From Shinisaurus crocodilurus (taxonomy: Eukaryota > Chordata > Lepidosauria > Squamata > Shinisauridae): a DNA stretch of 64,000 nucleotides. Below are positions 1-10,253 of this stretch, one piece after another (within the stretch, counting starts at the first letter, position 1; each line of letters begins with the position of its first letter). Below the pieces are notes generated by a model that did not search any database, was not told where the DNA came from, and worked only from the letters and a program-made list of their open reading frames with translations. The DNA is taken from assembly GCA_021292165.1 (NCBI GenBank), contig CM037880.1:185687970-185751969 (forward strand), read 5' to 3'. A program made the translations under genes and the position numbers.

Positions 1-27
1 CATATCTAGCATGTATCCTTTTTTCAT

Positions 28-141
28 TTTTATTCTAGGGTAGGTGTAGGGGATCTGATCCAGAACTTAAAAGCCCCATACCCCCCCATATTAGGGTCCA
101 AATCCAGATCAGCCCCCCCGGTACATATTCTAGAATAAAAA
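28..141. repeat. Foldback MITE, squamate-type
   Basis: The ends are inverted copies (tttattctag at the left, ctagaataaa at the right), and GATCTGATCC and GGATTTGGACC-like segments lie symmetrically inside. A diverged relative with the same symmetry lies at 57865-57955. No target duplication is obvious. The superfamily is not clear. Confidence 0.5.
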
Positions 142-334
142 TGGGAGGTGGGGAAACATAGCTGCTACAAACTTCAACTACATGTGCAGGAATGTATACA
201 CAGTTCAGAAATTTAAAAATGGAAGAATGGTGAATTGCTAATACATTGATGTTGGTCTGCAAACAAGACCAAGTAATCTGGAACCCCAGTATCTGGAACA
301 AATTCAGATGGGGAGAATTTTGTAAGCATCCCTA

Positions 335-445
335 ATAGGAACATAAGAAGGTACCTTATACTGAATCCAACCATCTACTTCATTACTGCCTAGCAGTGGG
401 CCTCCAAGATCTTAGGTGTTCAGATTAGCCCAGAACCAGAATCAG
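335..445 (-). mobile_element. tRNA-Ala-derived SINE, 3' part
   Basis: Read on the minus strand, this ends in a diverged form of the 'cagtataaggcagcttcctatgttcct' type of tail that also closes the fuller copy at 18030-18062. The head is not recognisable. It lies just beside the L2 tail at 461. Confidence 0.5.
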
Positions 446-460
446 ATGAGATCTCCTCAT

Positions 461-925
461 TGGAGGAAGTCCCATTTATTTATTTACTTATTTGTTTGTT
501 TGTTTATTTGCAATATTTCTATACCACTTCTCATGTGCACAGATTCCGAAGCAGTTTACAGCAACGCCATAAAACAATAAAATACAATAAATACATAATA
601 ATAGAGATTGATCATGACAGCTTGTGGCTGCGGGAAAGCCAAAGTATAAAGATATGTTTTCAGTAAATGCTGAAAAAATGCCAGCATTGAGGCCTAATTG
701 CAGAGGGCAGATCATTCCATAGGGTGGGCACCACAACAGAGAAGGCCTCTCTCCATGTTGCCACCAAACAGAAATCCATAGGCTGCAGCACAGACGCCTT
801 CCCCTGAAGATTGCAGTGGCCTTGGAGGTTGGTATAGGGGGAGATGTCACCCTACTGCAGGCCCCAGCACATACTGGGACTGGGCAGGAGTCAGGGTACC
901 CTGAGGGAATTTCCAAGGTCATGGT
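461..925 (-). mobile_element. L2-lineage LINE, 3' end
   Basis: The left edge is a TTTA/TTTG-rich run (the reversed A-rich tail), followed by a 'tctataccactt' 3' UTR motif. Further right, the minus strand carries a decayed ORF2 C-terminus: the block near 712-750 corresponds to the 'RAFSVVAP.LWNSLP' motif seen intact at 40.8 kb. The fragment is 5'-truncated and full of stops, so it is dead. Confidence 0.65.
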
Positions 926-1626
926 CCACCCAATGAATCTGTAGAATCAATGGACCTGGTGAAGTGTCCCACTACCTTGGCAGAACCGGATGGGACCTTG
1001 GATGAATCGGAGAACCCTGTTGCTAACCCTACTACTTACAGAGTTCAAGGAGAGTCGGTGGACATTAATAAACCTCCCAAGAGGTCACAGCTTCAGAAAA
1101 CCAATGTACCCTGGATGTTCTCACACACCCCACTGCACACCCAACAAAACCACCCCCATGACTCCAGGAGCAGAGGAGGTGGCTGAGTGGAAGCTCAGAA
1201 CTAGAGGTGCAATGCCCATTTGGTAGCATGAGAGTGGCCATCCCTGAGCCCTACTCACGAGGAGAAAGCCAAGCTAATTGTGTGGACCAGATCAGGGCCC
1301 TGCCCCTGATGATAGGACAGGAAGAGGCAAGACAGCACAGCCAGCTGTAAAGCTGCTCAGTTGTGGGCGAAACAATGCTAAAGTCACCCCTTAGCCTGCA
1401 GTGCTCTCTGTGGCTATTTGCTGGACAGCTCCCCAGCTTTTCTAAACATCCTGCTCTTGGACCCGCTGGACAGCTCCTTGGAGTCTCTGGTAAGGCAAAA
1501 TTTTGAGCCACATGATGTACCTGACTATATTTTCCGGATGGCTGTGTGGACCTTCCCTCCCACACTCCCATGATGACACCTTGCACCTCAGCATCTGAGA
1601 CCGCAATAAGCCCAACTCAAAGCCTA

Positions 1627-1800
1627 GATGTGGCTTATGCTGGCTCAGCTTGTCTGAGTGTGGAAAGCTAAGCAGGGTCAAGCCTGCTTATTACTTGGAT
1701 GGGAGACCCCTCTTCTAGTTTCCTGCATTAAGCACGGGGTTGGACTCGATAGCCTTGTAGGCTCCTTCCAACTCTATGATCTATGAAATCTATGAAATTA
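1627..1800 (+). mobile_element. 5S rRNA-derived SINE with CR1-like tail
   Basis: The head carries the central part of 5S rRNA (ggaaagctaagcagggtc, then ttacttggatgggagacc), which is the 5S internal pol III promoter region. The tail (ggttggactcgatagcctt, ctccttccaactctatga, ending in tctatgaaa repeats) resembles a CR1 3' end, so CR1 machinery probably moved it. Other copies are at 30477, 46497 and 62140. Confidence 0.75.
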
Positions 1801-1919
1801 GAAGGCACAATGATCACCTAGAACAGGGGTCCTCAAACTTTTTAAACAGGGGGCCAGTTCATTGTCCCTCAGACTGTTGGGGGTCCGGACTATAGTTTGA
1901 AAAAAATATGAACAAATGG

Positions 1920-1972
1920 ATCAAGTAAAAAAAAAAAAGGACCCCGGTCCTTTTTTTTTTTTTTTACTTGAT
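1920..1972. repeat. Near-perfect A/T palindrome
   Basis: The left arm is atcaagt, 12 A and ggacc. The right arm is ggtcc, 15 T and acttgat. Only two bases separate the arms, so the DNA can form a cruciform. It lies inside the hAT element. Confidence 0.9.
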
Positions 1973-2004
1973 AGGGGTGAATTTTCCCCCCCTTAAATGG
2001 AAAG

Positions 2005-2235
2005 TTATTTTATTTATTTATTTATTTATTTCATTTTTATACCGCCCAATAGCCGAAGCTCTCTGGGCGGTTTATTTCTTATTTATTTCTTATATTTATT
2101 AATCGCCCATCTGGCCAGTCACCCGGTTTACAGCAATTAACAAGACAGTCCCTGCCCGCAGGCTTACAATCTAAAAAGACACGACACACAAGGAAAAAGG
2201 AATGGGGAGGGAAGAAGGGGGAATATTAATGAATA
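2005..2235 (-). mobile_element. Two adjacent LINE 3' tails nested in the hAT element
   Basis: A TTTA run precedes the L2-type 3' stem-loop (accgcccaatagccgaagct, then ctctgggcggt) up to about 2080. A second TTTA-rich junction leads into a different tail (tcgcccatctggcc, then cagtccctgcccgcaggct). The second tail resembles that at 62380-62560. Both lie on the minus strand. Confidence 0.6.
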
Positions 2236-2587
2236 CTCCTGGCAGGGCTGGTGGTATTTACATATATAGTTGCACAATTGTTTCATGCCTAACACGAATA
2301 TACTTTTGTTTTTGCCATCACACAAATGAGCATACTCTGCTTCAATCCAAAGTAGCATTTTTGAAACATTAGAAATCTGACTTAGCTACATCAGCTCATA
2401 CATAAGAGGTAAAACACCACCACTAATTTTTCCATATTATGGAAAAGAATTAAAAGAATCGGCGCTTGAAGTGAAAGAGTTAAAAAAAAAAAGTCTGCTT
2501 CCGCTGATCGGCCGCCGGGCCGGATAAAAAGGCAAGGCGGGCCGGATGTGGCCCGCGGGCCTTAGTTTGAAGACCCCTGACCTAGAA

Positions 2588-3045
2588 CCCTGAAGCATCC
2601 CATTTCAGAGCCCAACGGGGGTGAAGACATTGCTCCAAGTCCAAGGGTCTGTCATTGGGAGGAGGTGGGGTGGCATCCTAGTTCCTTTCAGATGGACCTA
2701 TATCAATCCTACTTTTTTTCAGGTGAGCATAACTGTGTCAGGTCTAAGCATCTAATTTCCTCTTCCCCCCCCCCTCTGGGCACCGGGTGGAAGGATCCTT
2801 AACCTAAGTATTGTCAGAATCAAGGCTTCACTAAGAGTCCCAGGAAGAATGGCTATAAACCTTCAGACATAGATTTCATAGATCAGGTTGGGGAAGGCTA
2901 ACTATACCTTCCATTGGTGCAACAACTCTGTGTTTCTAGTTCTAGCTCACTCCTGAACAGGACCCCTGCCATTCAGCATTTAGACTCCTCACTCTTGAAA
3001 ACATGACTGGATTTCCTCTCTAGCCCAGAAGGCAGGGAATGTGAT
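2588..3045. other. No recognised feature
   Basis: This stretch carries short C-rich and homopolymer runs only. I see no convincing gene or repeat. Confidence 0.5.
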
Positions 3046-3049
3046 GCCA

Positions 3050-3155
3050 CGGAGAGCTTTCTCCAAGCCATGCTGAGATCCTGCTGGGTATTGAACCTGG
3101 GACTTCTGTCTGCAAGCAAAGCCAGTGTTTTAAAAATGAGCTATAACCCTTCCCA
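3050..3155 (-). mobile_element. tRNA-Ala-derived SINE, head region
   Basis: On the minus strand the sequence reads like gggttatagctca (A-box region), tttgcttgcagacagaagtcc, then ggttcaatacc (B box). This is the same tRNA-like head as at 17526. The 3' tail is lost. Confidence 0.6.
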
Positions 3156-3227
3156 AAAAAAAAAACCAGATTCAGAGGTGCCAGGTTCGCCTCCAGCCTT
3201 AAGTCCAGGAATCTACAAACAAGAACA

Positions 3228-3330
3228 AACAAGAATTCAAGGTAAGAGTTTTAACCTATAAAGCCTTACATGGCTTGGGACCGCAATACTTGATGGAACG
3301 ACTCTCCCAACTACAAAAAGGGTGAGGCCA
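3228..3330 (+). mobile_element. L2 ORF2 C-terminal fragment
   Basis: Translation gives a short match to the 'VLTFKTLYGSGPVYLKERL' block of the L2 ORFs at 40.6 and 47.4 kb (here with the words YKALHGLGPQYL-like). It is a tiny remnant without its own tail. Confidence 0.5.
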
Positions 3331-4639
3331 AAAAAAATTCCAAAAGCACCAGATTATTGTAGTGTAAAGCTACAGTAACCTGGCCTTAGGAGAGGCATGG
3401 GGGGGGGGGGACTACACAAAAGTTAGGAAAGTACCAAGTGAAAGGTGGTTGGGGGAAAGGGGGTGGAGCCAGGGGAAGGGGAGATGGCTGTCTCAGGAAC
3501 CCTGGAGGGCTGGATTGGCAGTCCATGCCTGAGGTTCTGTCAATGAACTACAGTATGACCTTTCCCTAACAACTGGGAATGAGAAGCTGGAAGTAAACGT
3601 TGAACTGAAGAATAGAGTTGGATGAAAATGACATAGAAACCAGAAAATGCTCACTCCTCTAGCATGAGTCAGGTTTTTGTGCATTTGTTATGCCAACAGT
3701 TAGGAATTTAAATTTTTTTTAAAGGAATAGGATAGGATTCTGGAGATACCCCATTATCAGACTTCTGCTCTGAGTCTGAACATTTGTCTTTTTAAAAAAG
3801 TTTGCATATTCATCATTTCATGACTGGAAAAAAAGTGTTCTCACTAACACACAGCAGATTTGGTAATGGGTACCCAAGACTGCTAGAAACTGGTGGTAAC
3901 TCTCTTTATTCTACCAAACCAAACTAGAGGCTCATCTTTCCTTCTACTTTCATCCATGCCCTAACCCTTTTGGCTCTTCTCCTTTAGAGATCCCACTTTG
4001 ATCCAATTGAGTTTGGGAAATTATTATACTACTACATTGTACACATAGCCTGAAGGGAATTTATACAAACTTTTTAAATAATTAGGCACATGTATTTTTG
4101 GATAAGGGATTCTCAACTTGTAATATGATTATATGCCAGACTGAAATTGTATGGGGAAAGCTTTACCCCGGGTCCTTTCCCTGCTTCTACAGGTGTCGGA
4201 TTAGTAAAAGTAAAAGTCAACCTGTACTAGGATGAGCAAGATAAACAAGAAAACTAAACATGCTAAACACATTTTAAACACTTTATGTCTTGGACTGCAA
4301 ACATTGCATTAGGTAAAAGTTTGCATTGGGCATGCTTTTGCACAATTAATGTGATTTTTGCTATTGCATGCATGCTGATAATTTGTCAAACCTTGGCTCA
4401 TACTCTGTTAGTTTGAAAGCAACACATGCAGCACTCAGGTCAAGTGTTAGGGCTTTACATGCAAGCCATGCTCTGTGCATCATTCTTCAAAATCTTTTAA
4501 ATGTAATAACAATGTAGAAAAGAATTCTGTAACAGGAATTCTAGAATAAAATCATTCTGTTCCACACTGTGAGAAAGAACAAAATCATTAGTGTTTTGCA
4601 GAAGGGGACAGTCTTTTTGAGATCCGGTGACCAATGACT
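3331..4639. other. Mostly unique-looking sequence
   Basis: There is an 11-G run near 3400. I see no open frame with a recognisable domain, and no repeat I can name. Confidence 0.45.
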
Positions 4640-4709
4640 CGAGTGCCCACAGAGAGGTCCCTGCGTGCCAGCTGTGGCACCCGTGCCATAGGTTCGCCAT
4701 CACTGCCTT
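4640..4709 (-). mobile_element. hAT terminal fragment
   Basis: The minus strand starts cagtgatggcgaacctatgg followed by cacgggtgccacagctggca, a hAT-type end I recognise from vertebrate repeats. The other end is missing. Confidence 0.55.
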
Positions 4710-4741
4710 AGGAGGTACCCATTTCTTGGGCTGCCAAACTG

Positions 4742-4899
4742 ATATCTCCCAGGGATGTTGAAGAGTCCTTGGTCTCGAGTCCCGAGTCGAGTCTCGAGTC
4801 CCATTAAAAATATTGGGACTCGAGTCTGACTCGAGTCAGAGGGGGGACTCAGTCCGACTCACGAGTCCTGGAGTCCGAGTCCCCATCCCTGATTATCTC
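4742..4899. mobile_element. hAT-type MITE built of GACTCGAGTC repeats
   Basis: The element (4750-4891) begins cagggatg and ends catccctg. Its interior is almost wholly variants of the palindromes GACTCGAGTC and GAGTCCGAGTC. The flanks are atatctcc and attatctcc, an 8-bp target duplication differing by one inserted base. Confidence 0.7.
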
Positions 4900-4984
4900 C
4901 CATGATATGGTTATGCCTCCAGGTATGAGAGTGGAGGCTTGAAATTAGTGAGCAATTTGATCATTAGAAATGGAAATGTGGGTT

Positions 4985-5325
4985 TCTGACGGGTCTGTAG
5001 ATTCTGGATATCCTGCTTCATCTAGATAAGCTAGTAGATAGTGCTGGGGAGGAGTCAGCAGTCATGGTGCATGTCAGTACCAATGACATAGGTACTGCAA
5101 TGTAGTCACGTGGACCTGGAAGCAAAATATAGGTTGCCAGGAAGAGGTTTAAATCAGGGAACTCCAAGATAGCTCCAGCGGGTTTCAAAGTGTGGGTGAG
5201 ACAGTGGAGTGAGGAGCAGGGTTTTGGATCTGTTAGGCATGGGGAGATGTTTTGGGACAAACCAAGTCTATACAAAAAGGATGGGTCCAAACTGAACTGA
5301 TATGAAATCAGATTGCTGGTGCTTG
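4985..5325 (+). pseudogene. CR1-like LINE ORF1, esterase-domain remnant
   Basis: Around 5063-5090 the plus strand encodes a VMVHVSTNDI-like motif, matching the HxGTND block of the SGNH/GDSL-type esterase domain found in ORF1 of CR1-group LINEs. The following bases continue the usual ORF1 pattern (cctggaagcaaaat, later gttttgggacaa and gggtccaaactgaa). In-frame stops and lost bases make it non-functional. The match is to memory of the family, not an alignment. Confidence 0.55.
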
Positions 5326-5400
5326 TTAAACAAGTCACTCATCCATAAGAGTGAATAAGAGGATGGATGAGTTAAACAAGTCACTCATCCATCCTCTTAT
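5325..5400. repeat. 20-bp direct repeat forming a 17-bp-arm hairpin
   Basis: gttaaacaagtcactcatcc occurs exactly at 5325-5344 and 5371-5390. Between and after them, ataagaggatggatgag (5355-5371) faces its complement ctcatccatcctcttat (5384-5400) across a 12-base loop. This looks like a local template-switch product. Confidence 0.9.
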
Positions 5401-5922
5401 CCCATGGCTGTTAAATTTGTTGAGGAGCCTTTGGTGAGGGATTTTGCCAAAGGTTTTTTGGAAGTCAAGTATACAATCCCTTTTGGATTGTCCCTATTTA
5501 TGTGCCTCTCTATGGCTAGATTTATTTTTGTATGAACTTTGACTATGAACTTCCTCATTAAAACAATTCCATGTAAATTATATTTATATAAATGTACTAG
5601 ACATCAAGAGGTCTTACATTCCCAGAAAGAATCAGAAGTTGCTTCATACTGGAAATGCAGTGACTATGTGGTTTTTTGTAGTGGAGAAGTGATATTCTCT
5701 ATGGACCTTCTTTTGCCAATGTCTCTGACTGAAGTCTTGCCAGAGACTCTGTCTAAATGGTAGGATAGATCCCATGATCAGACCAGCCAGGAAGAAAATG
5801 GTTAGAATAGCTGTCGCTACTGTTGTCAATTAAGACAGACCGATTTCTCAGACTGCTCTCTGGTTGAACTTCTAACATGTCTTTCATTGCCACATCCATA
5901 CCAAAGCCTTCCTCTCTTGGTT
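5401..5922. other. No recognised feature
   Basis: Short frames here have no recognisable motif, and I see no known repeat. Confidence 0.45.
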
Positions 5923-6279
5923 TTAAGGATTAGGGTGGCCACTTACGCATTGCCAAAAACGAGGACAGAAGATGATACAGGTTTGCATAAAAATTGCATA
6001 CGCCAATTGACATGTATAGATGCAAATTTAGAAATAATTACTGTAATTTGAATAGAAATACAATACATCTCACCCTAGTAGGGAAGAATGTGACCAGCCG
6101 GCCTGTGTGCCTGCTTAGTCTGCTGTCCAGGTGCTCGCTGTTGATGGGCAACTTCAAAGCCTCTTATTGTTCTTTATCTTTAACTTGGACTTGGACTGGG
6201 CAGACTTTCAAATAGAGGAGATCTTGAAAAATAAGTCCATCCTCTGTGAAGTAGAACATCTGACCACCCTATTAAAGAC
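5923..6279. mobile_element. hAT-like element with degenerate TSD
   Basis: The element (5931-6271) starts tagggtggccac and ends gaccacccta, which are inverted repeats. The flanks ttaaggat and ttaaagac agree at 6 of 8 bases, as expected for an aged hAT duplication. The interior has no coding content. Confidence 0.6.
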
Positions 6280-6396
6280 ACACAAACAGTCCTCTGCTTA
6301 TCTCTCTATGCCTTTCCTCTAACCATGTGTCCTTTATCCTGCAACATTTCTCCTCCTAGCAGAGCTATGTCTGTATGTGTGATTGACTTAACTCTG

Positions 6397-6660
6397 GTTA
6401 AGCATGTGCACCTCTAATTTGGGACCATGGTGATTTGGGAGGGGGGAGTTAAGCTTTCTCTTCTCCTGTTTTCATGCCGAAATTCCCGATCCCCCCCCCC
6501 AATGGAGAATGATTTTAAAAAAGAAAAAAATGGAGACTTTTTTCTTTTTTTTAATCCCCTTTCCAGGGGGCAGGATTTGGGCATGAAAACAGGAGGGGCA
6601 AAAGCTTTAATCCCCCTATCTTCCTTGCCATGGTCCCAAATTGGTGCCGTGTGTGCTTAC
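6397..6660. repeat. Long foldback element
   Basis: The left arm (6397-6478) runs from gttaagcatgtgcacc through aatttgggaccatgg to cctgttttcatgcc. The right arm (6580-6660) is its imperfect complement, ending ccatggtcccaaattgg and gtgtgcttac. About 100 bases of A/T- and C-rich loop separate them. This is typical of a terminal-inverted-repeat MITE. Confidence 0.75.
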
Positions 6661-6789
6661 CCAGGGGTAAATCAATCACGCATACATGCACAGCTGTGCT
6701 ACCTCAGTCCACAATGGGAGAAAGCTGGTTGCTGTCAAATTAAGTGCCAAGCTGGACAAGGAGGCATGGAGAGCACTGCAAGGAGTGGC

Positions 6790-7070
6790 CAGGTTTTTCG
6801 CCACTCTTCCAGGTGGCTCTCTAGCCCTTTCTGACAAAAACATGCACAAGCCACTCTGCCTGGTTTGGACGTCACAACAAGCCACCCTGAAAACAAGCTA
6901 CCCTGAACAACCCAACAAGAAGCCCTGGGTCCGAAAGTGGCTTGTGTGTGGTTAACAAACCACCCTGAGGAAACTGATACAGGTTCGGACATCCTTCATG
7001 ACAAGTCACCCTGAAACAAACAAGGGTGACAACCCATCATAGGCTGTTGTGTTGTGTGAACTAGGTCAAT
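6790..7070. repeat. MITE-like repeat with acaagccaccctgaa units
   Basis: Three imperfect repeats of 'caagccaccctgaaa' occur, several next to 'ggttcggac'. The right edge has 'tgtgtgaactaggtc'. Similar words recur at 56165-56310 and 63765-63870, so it is an interspersed family. Superfamily and boundaries are not resolved. Confidence 0.4.
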
Positions 7071-7137
7071 ATGAATGAGCCAAATGCTGGGTCCAGTTTC
7101 AGTGCTATTGCTTCACACCCTTCATCCTGCTTTTCCT

Positions 7138-7320
7138 ACCCCAGGCTCACATTCTGTGCTGCAAATTACACATAAGTAGACCTACAAGCCATTGCTGCTG
7201 GTACATTGTCAAATGCAGGGTAAAAGGTCAGCCACCTGCCTTTTACAATTTTCTTTCTACAAACCAGACATGCCTGGGACATAAAATGTCCCAGAAATCT
7301 GCATAAGAATAGGCTTTATG
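7138..7320 (+). repeat. Unclassified interspersed repeat, copy 1
   Basis: Shares ccaggctcacattctgt, aattacac, aagtagacctac and ccacctgccttttac, in the same order, with the minus strand of 10685-10885. The two copies are in opposite orientation. No structure identifies the family. Confidence 0.5.
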
Positions 7321-7449
7321 GGCTACTTTATATCCCAGACAACTGAAACAATTAGTGGGGAACAACAGGAGGTCATCCACAGGTCATCTTAGTCTCTTTG
7401 CTCCAATAGCAAAACGATCACTATGTACAACTCGACAATTGGTGACAGC

Positions 7450-7531
7450 TTAAGGGTGCAGCCCTGACAGCTGGGGAATGTTGGGAGCTGTATGAGTTTT
7501 TCTGTCTCAATATGCATAGGATTGCACCTTA
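7450..7531. mobile_element. Harbinger-like MITE, TTA target duplication
   Basis: The element (7453-7528) starts agggtgcagcc and ends ggattgcacc. TTA flanks it on both sides. The TIR (gggtgcaatcc) and TTA duplication recur at 14599-14670 and 46239-46864. The inner 'gctgggaatgttgggagctg' block is also shared with 13548 and 60665. Confidence 0.65.
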
Positions 7532-8102
7532 GACTATCAATTGCAATCCACTGTTTTGGTTTCCGGTTACATGCTTACTGCAAAACAAAATAAAACAAAA
7601 CACTGATGGAACTCCACTGATACAGGAACATTTTCCAGACCATATGCCTAACAAAATGGCTGGAAATGCCTAGCACAAGATCAGGTGAACTAATTACCAA
7701 GAAAGAAGCTCTGATTTATTGATACTGTCATGGGATGAATTGGTGTGAGGCAGTTCACCTGGAAGTACATTTGCGTCAGGAGAGAGAATGAATCAAGGAG
7801 GAATGCAGAGACTCAGCAGCTCTGAAAATATAAATATTATTCAGGAGCTGAGAAAACCAATCCTTTCTGACAAAACAGGTGTGTGGGTTGGATCCAGATT
7901 GGTCATTCTGTGCATGAAAGGGTGCTCCCATTCTCGTAGCCCTCCAGAGCAGCTTTTCAGAAGGCGCAGGGGGGCTGCAGGAGGAAGGAAGAATGATGAA
8001 TGATGAAGATTGCCACCACCCCTTCCTCTAGTGCAAGCAGAATTCCATAAAGTGCTACTCTGGATCCAACCCAATTTGGCCTTGTTTAGGAATGTCTGGA
8101 AG

Positions 8103-8262
8103 TGCAATCCTCTCCATGTCTACTCAGAAGTAAGTTTGACTGAGCTCAGTGGGGCTTACTCCCAAGTAAGTAGGTATAGGATTGTAGGCTAAGGGTGGCT
8201 GGGGCATGCTGGGAGTTGTAGGACTTTTTTTTTCTGTTTAAGCATACATAGGATTGTGTCCG
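8103..8262. repeat. Two abutting 'caatccta'-type MITEs
   Basis: 8103-8190 is the palindromic repeat with atgtctactcagaagtaag and ggggcttactcccaagtaag, bounded by gcaatcct and ataggattgta. 8195-8262 is a half copy of the other version, with gctgggagttgtaggac and ataggattgtgtcc. Both share the same terminal word. Confidence 0.6.
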
Positions 8263-9338
8263 AAATGTAGTCTAGTGGGCTTTTCAACATCCTTTTCATC
8301 ATTTTCTATGACACCATGAGAATTTGTGGAGAGGTGACAAATATTATGGAACAAACTAGCAAACAAATAATAAGCACATGTCATAAGAAGGCCAAAACCT
8401 CATATCTACTTTAAATTAGTTCCTGGTGGCTTTTGTTTGAAAAGCATAGGATAATCGTAACCAAAAGTGTGTTTGGAAATCATGCTTTTGATATTAATAT
8501 GATTCATCCTTCAGAACATGGTTTTTGATTCCAATTATTCCACTGGACTGAGTATTACTAAGTTAATAAGAGTTAATAAGATAAATTATGGTTGTGGGAA
8601 TCTTCAGTACTGGATTACATACTTTATTTAGGTTTTAAATTGCATCAAAAATTGTTACATAATAGGCAGAGATTTATTCTGGAGAGAGAAACTCAAGGCA
8701 TGCATTCAAGGAAAGCAGTGTTTGTATATCTGCTGTTGGATCCATTTTGCTGTATGTACACATGATAGCCATAGCTTTGAAGTGCATACTTAATGCTTCT
8801 TGTGTGTGTGTTCAGGGGAAATTAAGGGGTGTGTATATGTTAGCATTGCAAGAGAAACAACTCCAGGGTAAGTGGTCTGAGAAGAGCAGCTCAAACTATC
8901 ATCTTCCAAAAAGCAACTCGGGGGGGGGGGGGGAAGCAGCAGAGGCCTTGCAGCAATGAATCACTTCAAAGCAGAACTGAAATCACTGGGCTGTGGGCCA
9001 TTTTTCATGGTAGTCAGACAAGAACTTTGCAAGTTGCAAGATACTTGCAACTGCATAAAAAGACCCATTAACATGCTTCAGCACACTGGCTTTTTAATGC
9101 AGAGGCTTTGGGAAATGGGAGTTCTTGAAAATGAGCTTGGAATGGCAACACACACACACACACTTCTGCAGCAGGTGACTAATATTTTTGCCCTTGTCTA
9201 CTAGCACCTCGCTCACAAAAAAACTGTGCCAGCAATTAAATGCTTTCAATAGAGACACAGCATGTGTTTGCCCACTGTTTCAAGAGTCAATTCAAAGGAG
9301 AGAGGTCATACTAGTGCAGGGTTGGGGAAAGTGAAGGG
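8263..9338. other. Unique-looking AT-rich stretch
   Basis: A 12-G run is near 8922, and a short CA repeat is at 9150-9163. No gene or named repeat is visible. Confidence 0.45.
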
Positions 9339-10253
9339 CAGTCTGACAGGACCGGGGCAAGGCTGTTTGGCGCCCTAGGCCGTCAGGTATTTAGCGCCCC
9401 CCCTCGGGTGGGGTGGGTGGGCTCTGGAGCATAGCAGCCTAAAATGCCTGCTCGCCCAGCGCGCCCCCCCCCCCCACGGCCAGCAGCCCTCTGCAAACCT
9501 GGAGCAGCAGCAGCAGCATCTTGGCCAGCAGCAGCGCGCTCAGCACAGCCCGTCCCATGCGATGCCGCCTCCTCGGGCTGGGCCGTGAGCGCTCTGGTGC
9601 TGGGGCCCGGATCGGATGGCATGAGTATCGGAGGCCGCGCGAGACGAGACTTCCGAGGCAGAGAGAGCGCGAACGCTACTCACGGAGCCGGGCAGCCGCG
9701 GCGTGCGCTCTGGAGATGAGGCGAGGTGGTGGCAGCACCGCCCCCTGCAGACAGGGTCCCGAGGCGGAGGCGGCTGCCCCCTCCCCTCCTCCTCTAGCCG
9801 GGCTCGGGCCTGGCCTCGCCACCTGCCCTGCACCCGCCGAGGACCCCGCTTGGGCATCCCCCGCGGGAGGCGCCGGGGAGGAAGGGACGGAGCCTCCGCC
9901 TTCCTCCCCGCCCCGCTGTCGGCTGCGCAGCCTGCGCCTGCCCGGGGACAGAAGTTTAAATGGCGAGCGCTGGGCCTGGCAGAGCATCTGCTACAGCAGG
10001 CAGCCTCGCGGGAGAGCAGGCGGGGCGCGAGCTGAGGCGAAGGAGGCCCTGCTCATGACGGCGGGCGAGGCCCCCCCCCCCGGAAAGCTGAGCGCAACAA
10101 GGCCCCATCCCCGCGCCTGACCTGATGGCACCTGCTCCGCCTTACATATGCAGTCCCGTGCGGGAGGTAGAGGATCGGCCAGCAGAGCGAGTGCCCCCTC
10201 AGCACGCGCCCTAAGCTCCTCTTGCCTAGGGTAGCGCCGGCCCTGCAGTCTGA
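9339..10253. mobile_element. GC-rich hAT element, CpG-island-like, perfect TSD
   Basis: The element (9347-10245, 899 bp) begins caggaccggggcaag and ends cgccggccctg. The duplication cagtctga flanks it exactly (9339-9346, 10246-10253). The near-terminal words gcgccctaggc and gccctaagc with cctaggg are symmetric. The interior is extremely GC- and CpG-rich and contains overlapping open frames on both strands, including 199 codons at 9521-10120 (+). These frames are Ala/Arg/Pro-rich and show no domain. GC-driven stop depletion explains them better than a gene. It could still be a captured promoter or first exon. Confidence 0.85.

Larger units (their letters stand above)
1816..2587. mobile_element. 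Non-autonomous hAT element with perfect 8-bp TSD
   Basis: The element itself is 1824-2579. It starts caggggtcctcaaactttt and ends agtttgaagacccctg, which are inverted repeats. The 8-bp duplication acctagaa occurs at 1816-1823 and 2580-2587. The interior carries later insertions of LINE 3' ends (2005-2230) and an A/T palindrome (1920-1972). No transposase remains. The termini resemble hAT/Charlie-type families I recall from other tetrapods, but the subfamily name needs a database match. Confidence 0.88.

Noticed and set aside
4630..4900. GACTC tract as a CRISPR-like or satellite array
   Set aside because: Units are irregular with no spacers, and the tract is bounded by hAT-type ends.
9521..10120. 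199-codon open frame in GC-rich sequence as a host gene
   Set aside because: It lies wholly within a hAT element with an exact 8-bp duplication. Several overlapping frames on both strands are equally open. The product is Ala/Arg/Pro-rich without a domain.
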